From the NCBI GenBank assembly GCA_016927655.1, contig JAFGMG010000015.1, forward strand, positions 1-37,706: a stretch of DNA of 37,706 nt. The letters run 5' to 3'. This document shows, in pieces, positions 34,507 through 37,706 of this stretch; position 1 is the stretch's first letter; every line of letters begins with the position of its first letter. The notes under the pieces are model-generated. The model had not been told where the DNA came from. It saw only the letters and a program-made list of their open reading frames with translations, and did no database searches. Source of the DNA: Candidatus Dojkabacteria bacterium. Its GTDB lineage: Bacteria; Patescibacteriota; Dojkabacteria; B142; JAFGMG01. The position numbers were made by a program, and so were the translations under genes.

Positions 34507-35052
34507 CTAATACTCCGGACAATCAACCCCAGCCGTATATTTCTGCTCACATGCCCCCTTAGATATGTCAGTATAACCGCTCAAGACATAGTTTGTCCCA
34601 TTTGCATCCAATTTACCCTCACTACAAACAGTACATGTCCTGGTTTCCGGACAAGCCAAACACACACTTGGTAAAGTCGGGTCTGGTAATGCAACATCAA
34701 ATATGAAAAAGACTATTACAATCCCAATAAAACCTACGAACATTGCTGCAACTCCTTGAAATATTGCCTTGATCGCATTGTTCGCTTCCTCCACTTTGCC
34801 AGAATCTCCCTGACTTCTGATATATTTAATCGCTGCTAATATTGAGAACAATACTGCGACAAGGATGACTGCTCCAAATGCAAGTGTCAAAGCTAATCTC
34901 AAGAACCCGACAATTTTCTCGGTAACGGATGTCCCTTCCCAGTCAGTCAGGAACTTACTGATATTCTCCGGTAAAATCGACTGTGCCTGCACACTTAGCG
35001 GTACAAGAGTTAAAACTAAACTCATCCAAAAAGCTGCTAAATATTTCTTCAT
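34507..35052 (-). CDS. VirB2/TrbC pilin-like protein, paralogue A
   Basis: 181 residues from the ATG at 35052, which has an AAGG ribosome-binding site; the TTG at 35088 would overlap the previous gene. A signal peptide (cleavage after VQAQ), two membrane helices, and between them RSQGDSGKVEEANNAIKAI, the short charged loop typical of these pilins. An outer tail begins CLACPETRTCTVCSEGK, a C-x2-C-x5-C-x2-C set. It is nearly identical to the next upstream gene up to that point; the rest of the tail is unrelated. It probably forms a pilus or channel subunit. Confidence 0.8.
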   Translation of the reverse strand: MKKYLAAFWMSLVLTLVPLSVQAQSILPENISKFLTDWEGTSVTEKIVGFLRLALTLAFGAVILVAVLFSILAAIKYIRSQGDSGKVEEANNAIKAIFQGVAAMFVGFIGIVIVFFIFDVALPDPTLPSVCLACPETRTCTVCSEGKLDANGTNYVLSGYTDISKGACEQKYTAGVDCPEY

Positions 35053-35068
35053 GATTAACCTTAAATAA

Positions 35069-35632
35069 TTATAAACCGGCACAATCAACTGTCTCCGCTT
35101 CCTCTTTAGTAAGATTACAATTTCCCTCCTCTGTACTATAAATTATAGCTCCCGCACTATTTTTTACCACATAATTTCCATCATCCTTCTTCCCTTCACT
35201 ACAAGCTTTGCAAGCCTCACTTTCCGGACAAGTTAGACACACGTTTGGCAATGTTGGATCTGGCAATGCTACATCAAATATGAAGAACACTATCACAATT
35301 CCAATAAATCCAACGAACATTGCTGCAACTCCTTGAAATATTGCTTTGATTGCATTATTCGCCTCTTCTACTTTGCCCGAATCTCCCTGACTTCTGATGT
35401 ATTTGATCGCTGCCATGATCGAAAATAACACCGCTACAAGAATCACCGCTCCAAATGCAAGTGTCAAAGCTAATCGCAAGAATCCTACTATTTTTTCAGT
35501 AACAGTTGAACCCGACCAGTCATTTAAAAATCCACTAATGTTTTCAGGTAAAATCGACTGTGCCTGCACACTTAGTGGTACTAGGGTCAATACAAGGCTC
35601 ATCCAAAAGGCGGTTACAAATTTATTTTTCAT
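35069..35632 (-). CDS. VirB2/TrbC pilin-like protein, paralogue B
   Basis: 187 residues, close tandem duplicate of paralogue A. The signal peptide, both helices and the loop RSQGDSGKVEEANNAIKAI match with few changes. The tail starts CLTCPESEACKACSEGK, with the same C-x2-C-x5-C-x2-C spacing, but its last 45 residues differ in sequence and length. The conserved body and variable end suggest a shared assembly role with different exposed surfaces. Confidence 0.8.
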   Translation of the reverse strand: MKNKFVTAFWMSLVLTLVPLSVQAQSILPENISGFLNDWSGSTVTEKIVGFLRLALTLAFGAVILVAVLFSIMAAIKYIRSQGDSGKVEEANNAIKAIFQGVAAMFVGFIGIVIVFFIFDVALPDPTLPNVCLTCPESEACKACSEGKKDDGNYVVKNSAGAIIYSTEEGNCNLTKEEAETVDCAGL

Positions 35633-35686
35633 CTTATACGAGAACTAATGTATAAACAGCATAGGGAATTTCCCTCTTAGTGTCAA

Positions 35687-36262
35687 CTATTCACTAGTCG
35701 CCCAGCCCATACCAGGCAGTGCCGGACCCGGAACGCCTTCTTTATAACAGCTCCATTCAACCACATCCCCGTCTTCTCTGCTCGCTTCAGCTTGAAATTT
35801 GTATTGATAACACTGCTCTTCTCCGGCATTCTCACAAGAACACTCCTGGAAACTTTCTGACCATTCAAAAATATTTCCTACCCCTGCAAATGTCCCAATA
35901 AAAGAAATCGCCATAAAAAATAATAGACCGATTGAAATTCCATAGAAGACGTTTTTTATTCTTTTTGAGCCTGCCGTCATCCCCTCTTCCCCCGGCTGCC
36001 TCATTATTTTGATTGCTGCAAAAATTATTATAAATATCCACGCTACAAAAAGTCCCGAAAAAGCAAAAACCAGAATTCTGCTGCCAATTGTGAGAAACGA
36101 GGCATTCCCCCAGCCGCCAAGTGGATTAAAGGTATCAATAGTAATAAGCGTATCCCCAGGTTTCGCCGGATCTTCAATTCCTATTGGATCAGCACTTACC
36201 GGCAAAAGTAACGTCAGGACAATACCGATAAGAACAAATAGAGCTAATAATTTTTTATTCAT
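35687..36262 (-). CDS. Pilin-like membrane protein
   Basis: 191 residues from the ATG at 36262, which overlaps the stop of the preceding gene by 8 bases; a TTG further upstream is unlikely. Signal peptide (cleavage near VSAD), two helices (about 56-80 and 98-122) with loop RQPGEEGMTAGSKRIKNV, and a Cys-containing tail (ECSCENAGEEQCYQYKF). Same overall plan as its neighbours but little sequence identity. Confidence 0.75.
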   Translation of the reverse strand: MNKKLLALFVLIGIVLTLLLPVSADPIGIEDPAKPGDTLITIDTFNPLGGWGNASFLTIGSRILVFAFSGLFVAWIFIIIFAAIKIMRQPGEEGMTAGSKRIKNVFYGISIGLLFFMAISFIGTFAGVGNIFEWSESFQECSCENAGEEQCYQYKFQAEASREDGDVVEWSCYKEGVPGPALPGMGWATSE

Positions 36263-36974
36263 CTGCTGGTGCACTAATTTCAAAAGATGTGTCCGTGACA
36301 CTATCTGCCACTCCAACAGCCACGGCAACAAACTGGATAATAAAAACCCCAAGAACTGCTACAGCAACTCCAATCAAACCGCTTTTCAAAACACCCTGAG
36401 CTTTTTTCACCTGTTCGTCATTTTCACCCGCGGTACTATAAAGTCCCATTCCATAAAATCCGATAAACGCCGAAATCACTGCGATAGCAGCAAACGCCAG
36501 GATAAAAGCCATTCTGATGAGTTCAGCAAGATTGTCAATGCTCCCATCGAAATTTGTATCGAAAAAGACCGTATCTTTGAAATCTTCTGCGCTTTCGTCT
36601 ATTCCTGTCACAACTCCTACGGTTATATTTCTGTCACAGACACAATATGACTCTATCCAAAAATAACCATCTCGATAGCACAAATTTCTAGCAGACGCTA
36701 TCCTTTCCTTTGACCCTTCGAAGGTTGTATCACAATTATCTATCAAACTATTATTCATGCACCTACAAAGTGCCTGATCATATGTCTGACCATCGGCATC
36801 ACAGTCATCCGCGACTTCTTTAAACTCTGTCCCGCAAAGACTGCAGACAATATCGGGATTTGCAATTTTTCGAACATAACAATCTGAAAGATTCTGAGCG
36901 CTTGAAGGTCTCGTCATCAATGCAGACAACGCTATCAAACTTAGAACTGTCAGTAAGAATAATTTTGTTCTCAT
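36255..36974 (-). CDS. Pilin-like membrane protein with N-terminal Cys-rich domain
   Basis: 239 residues. A signal peptide (cleavage near SSAQ) is followed by an outer domain of about 100 residues with about eleven cysteines (DIVCSLCGTEF, DDCDADGQ, LCRCMNN, YCVCDRN). Two membrane helices follow (about 150-175 and 192-215) with the loop STAGENDEQVKKAQGVLKSG, close to the GDPEK-type loop of the family. The Cys domain lies before the helices here and after them in the downstream genes. Confidence 0.75.
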   Translation of the reverse strand: MRTKLFLLTVLSLIALSALMTRPSSAQNLSDCYVRKIANPDIVCSLCGTEFKEVADDCDADGQTYDQALCRCMNNSLIDNCDTTFEGSKERIASARNLCYRDGYFWIESYCVCDRNITVGVVTGIDESAEDFKDTVFFDTNFDGSIDNLAELIRMAFILAFAAIAVISAFIGFYGMGLYSTAGENDEQVKKAQGVLKSGLIGVAVAVLGVFIIQFVAVAVGVADSVTDTSFEISAPADE

Positions 36975-36987
36975 TGACTATTTCAAT

Positions 36988-37341
36988 TTAAAAGAAATCG
37001 CCCCTAACTCCGATCAGTCTCCCGACAATTTCGACAATAACTGGAGCCAGTGCAATTATAATAAATCCGACAATGCCAGCTTTCAAAGTATCCCAGCCTT
37101 TCTTTTGTTTTTCCGGATCTCCAGCTGATGTTTGAATCGTAATACCTGCATAAATAATTACTCCAAGAAATACTACAAGGATTAACGGCCTGATATATGT
37201 ACTCAAACTCGAAATCACTTCAAAAATATTTTTATTGACCGGCGCTTGTATCTGCCCTGTCGGCTGTGCAAGTGCAACAGAAATTCCGGAAAATAGAAAA
37301 ACCAAAACCGAGACGAGTTTGTAAATCTGTTTTCTACCCAT
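36988..37341 (-). CDS. VirB2/TrbC pilin-like protein, short form
   Basis: 117 residues, the minimal version: signal peptide (cleavage after ALAQ), helix about 48-68, loop SAGDPEKQKKGWDTLKAG, helix about 86-108, short tail without cysteine. The GDPEK loop between two helices is the best-known mark of this CPR pilin group. Gaps to both neighbours are short. Confidence 0.82.
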   Translation of the reverse strand: MGRKQIYKLVSVLVFLFSGISVALAQPTGQIQAPVNKNIFEVISSLSTYIRPLILVVFLGVIIYAGITIQTSAGDPEKQKKGWDTLKAGIVGFIIIALAPVIVEIVGRLIGVRGDFF

Positions 37342-37415
37342 TTAAAAATTATCTAATATCTAAACCAGTATTAAACAAATCCGCTATAGCGTCAAGCTCA
37401 AAGAGATTATTGCGT

Positions 37416-37706
37416 CTAAATAAACCCGCTAGGTAGTCCTATCACATGTACTCCTAGTGTCTCTAATACTATTGTCGCAAATACTAGCAAGAGCAAACCT
37501 CCTGCTATTGACCATACTCCACTTTGGGCATCTTTTATCTTCTCTGGATCTCCGCTGTTGTATGCTATTACTATTTGTGGAACTTTAATTAGAAGAATTA
37601 GCCCTCCTACTATTCCAATCCCTATTTGATACAGCCTTGTAATCAGTCCTGATGGTGATGGATCTATACACCCAAGACTTGTCCAGATCGCTCCTGTTGG
37701 CTCATA
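37416..37706 (-). CDS. Pilin-like membrane protein, 5' end outside window
   Basis: 96 codons remain to the TAG at 37416-37418. The visible part reads WTSLGCIDPSPSGLITRLYQ, a helix, the loop YNSGDPEKIKDAQSG and a second helix ending before a short tail. The GDPEK loop places it with the short form downstream. The N-terminus, probably including a signal peptide, lies beyond the window edge. It is the first visible gene of the long minus-strand locus. Confidence 0.78.
   Translation of the reverse strand, partial: YEPTGAIWTSLGCIDPSPSGLITRLYQIGIGIVGGLILLIKVPQIVIAYNSGDPEKIKDAQSGVWSIAGGLLLLVFATIVLETLGVHVIGLPSGFI

Noticed and set aside
35069-35088. TTG start at 35088 for paralogue A, overlapping paralogue B
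   Set aside because: The ATG at 35052 has an AAGG site and is directly followed by a normal signal peptide.

Overview
The window looks like a chromosome segment of a Candidate Phyla Radiation (Patescibacteria) bacterium. The reasons are a 16S gene with a strongly altered 530 loop, tightly packed genes with many 4-30 base overlaps or gaps, an ATP-dependent DNA ligase beside polA, and a long run of small pilin-like membrane proteins with a VirD4-like ATPase. TGA is used as a stop, so the UGA-glycine lineages (Gracilibacteria, Absconditabacteria) are unlikely. Dojkabacteria, Katanobacteria or Microgenomates are possible, but I cannot choose from sequence alone.

Layout. Positions 1-3755 hold an rRNA operon read on the minus strand: promoter, 16S, tRNA-Ile(GAU), tRNA-Ala(UGC), a 50-base tRNA-like element, and the 5' part of 23S. 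The 16S gene is enclosed by a 25-base-pair processing stem. Positions 3756-14452 are minus-strand housekeeping genes: a Tic20-like membrane protein, ATP-dependent ligase, a putative metallopeptidase, polA, a membrane-anchored protein, ftsH, tRNA-Met, an unknown protein and initiator tRNA-fMet. Positions 14500-20730 form a mixed-strand segment of short, mostly solitary genes: an NDT-like/ribbon-helix-helix protein with its own palindromic operator, EF-P, a DivIC/FtsL-like protein, a divergent tyrosine recombinase, Nudix, HAD, SGNH and cupin-like enzymes, and an ORF6N protein. Positions 20803-21872 hold an EamA transporter and tRNA-Ile(UAU) with a structured leader.

Positions 21925-37706 are one uninterrupted minus-strand gene series. 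In transcription order it encodes seven small secreted/membrane proteins of VirB2/TrbC-pilin type (the first cut by the window edge), an Mre11-like nuclease, a Rad50-like ATPase whose coiled coil carries a membrane hairpin, a SpoIID-type peptidoglycan enzyme, a PH-domain membrane protein, a small two-helix protein, a PPM-phosphatase-like/beta-propeller membrane protein, SmpB, a Q/P-rich protein and a VirD4/TraG-like ATPase. I infer a cell-envelope-spanning pilus or type IV secretion-like machine, possibly for DNA transfer or uptake, with cell-wall remodelling and DNA-end-processing partners.

The most unusual signal is RNA. A two-hairpin structured element occurs three times, each exactly 6 bases upstream of a tRNA or of the tRNA-like element, with covarying stems, a conserved UUUA loop and tandem GAA/GAA internal loops. 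The tRNA-like element has a 7-bp acceptor stem and a canonical T arm, but one short hairpin replaces the D and anticodon arms.
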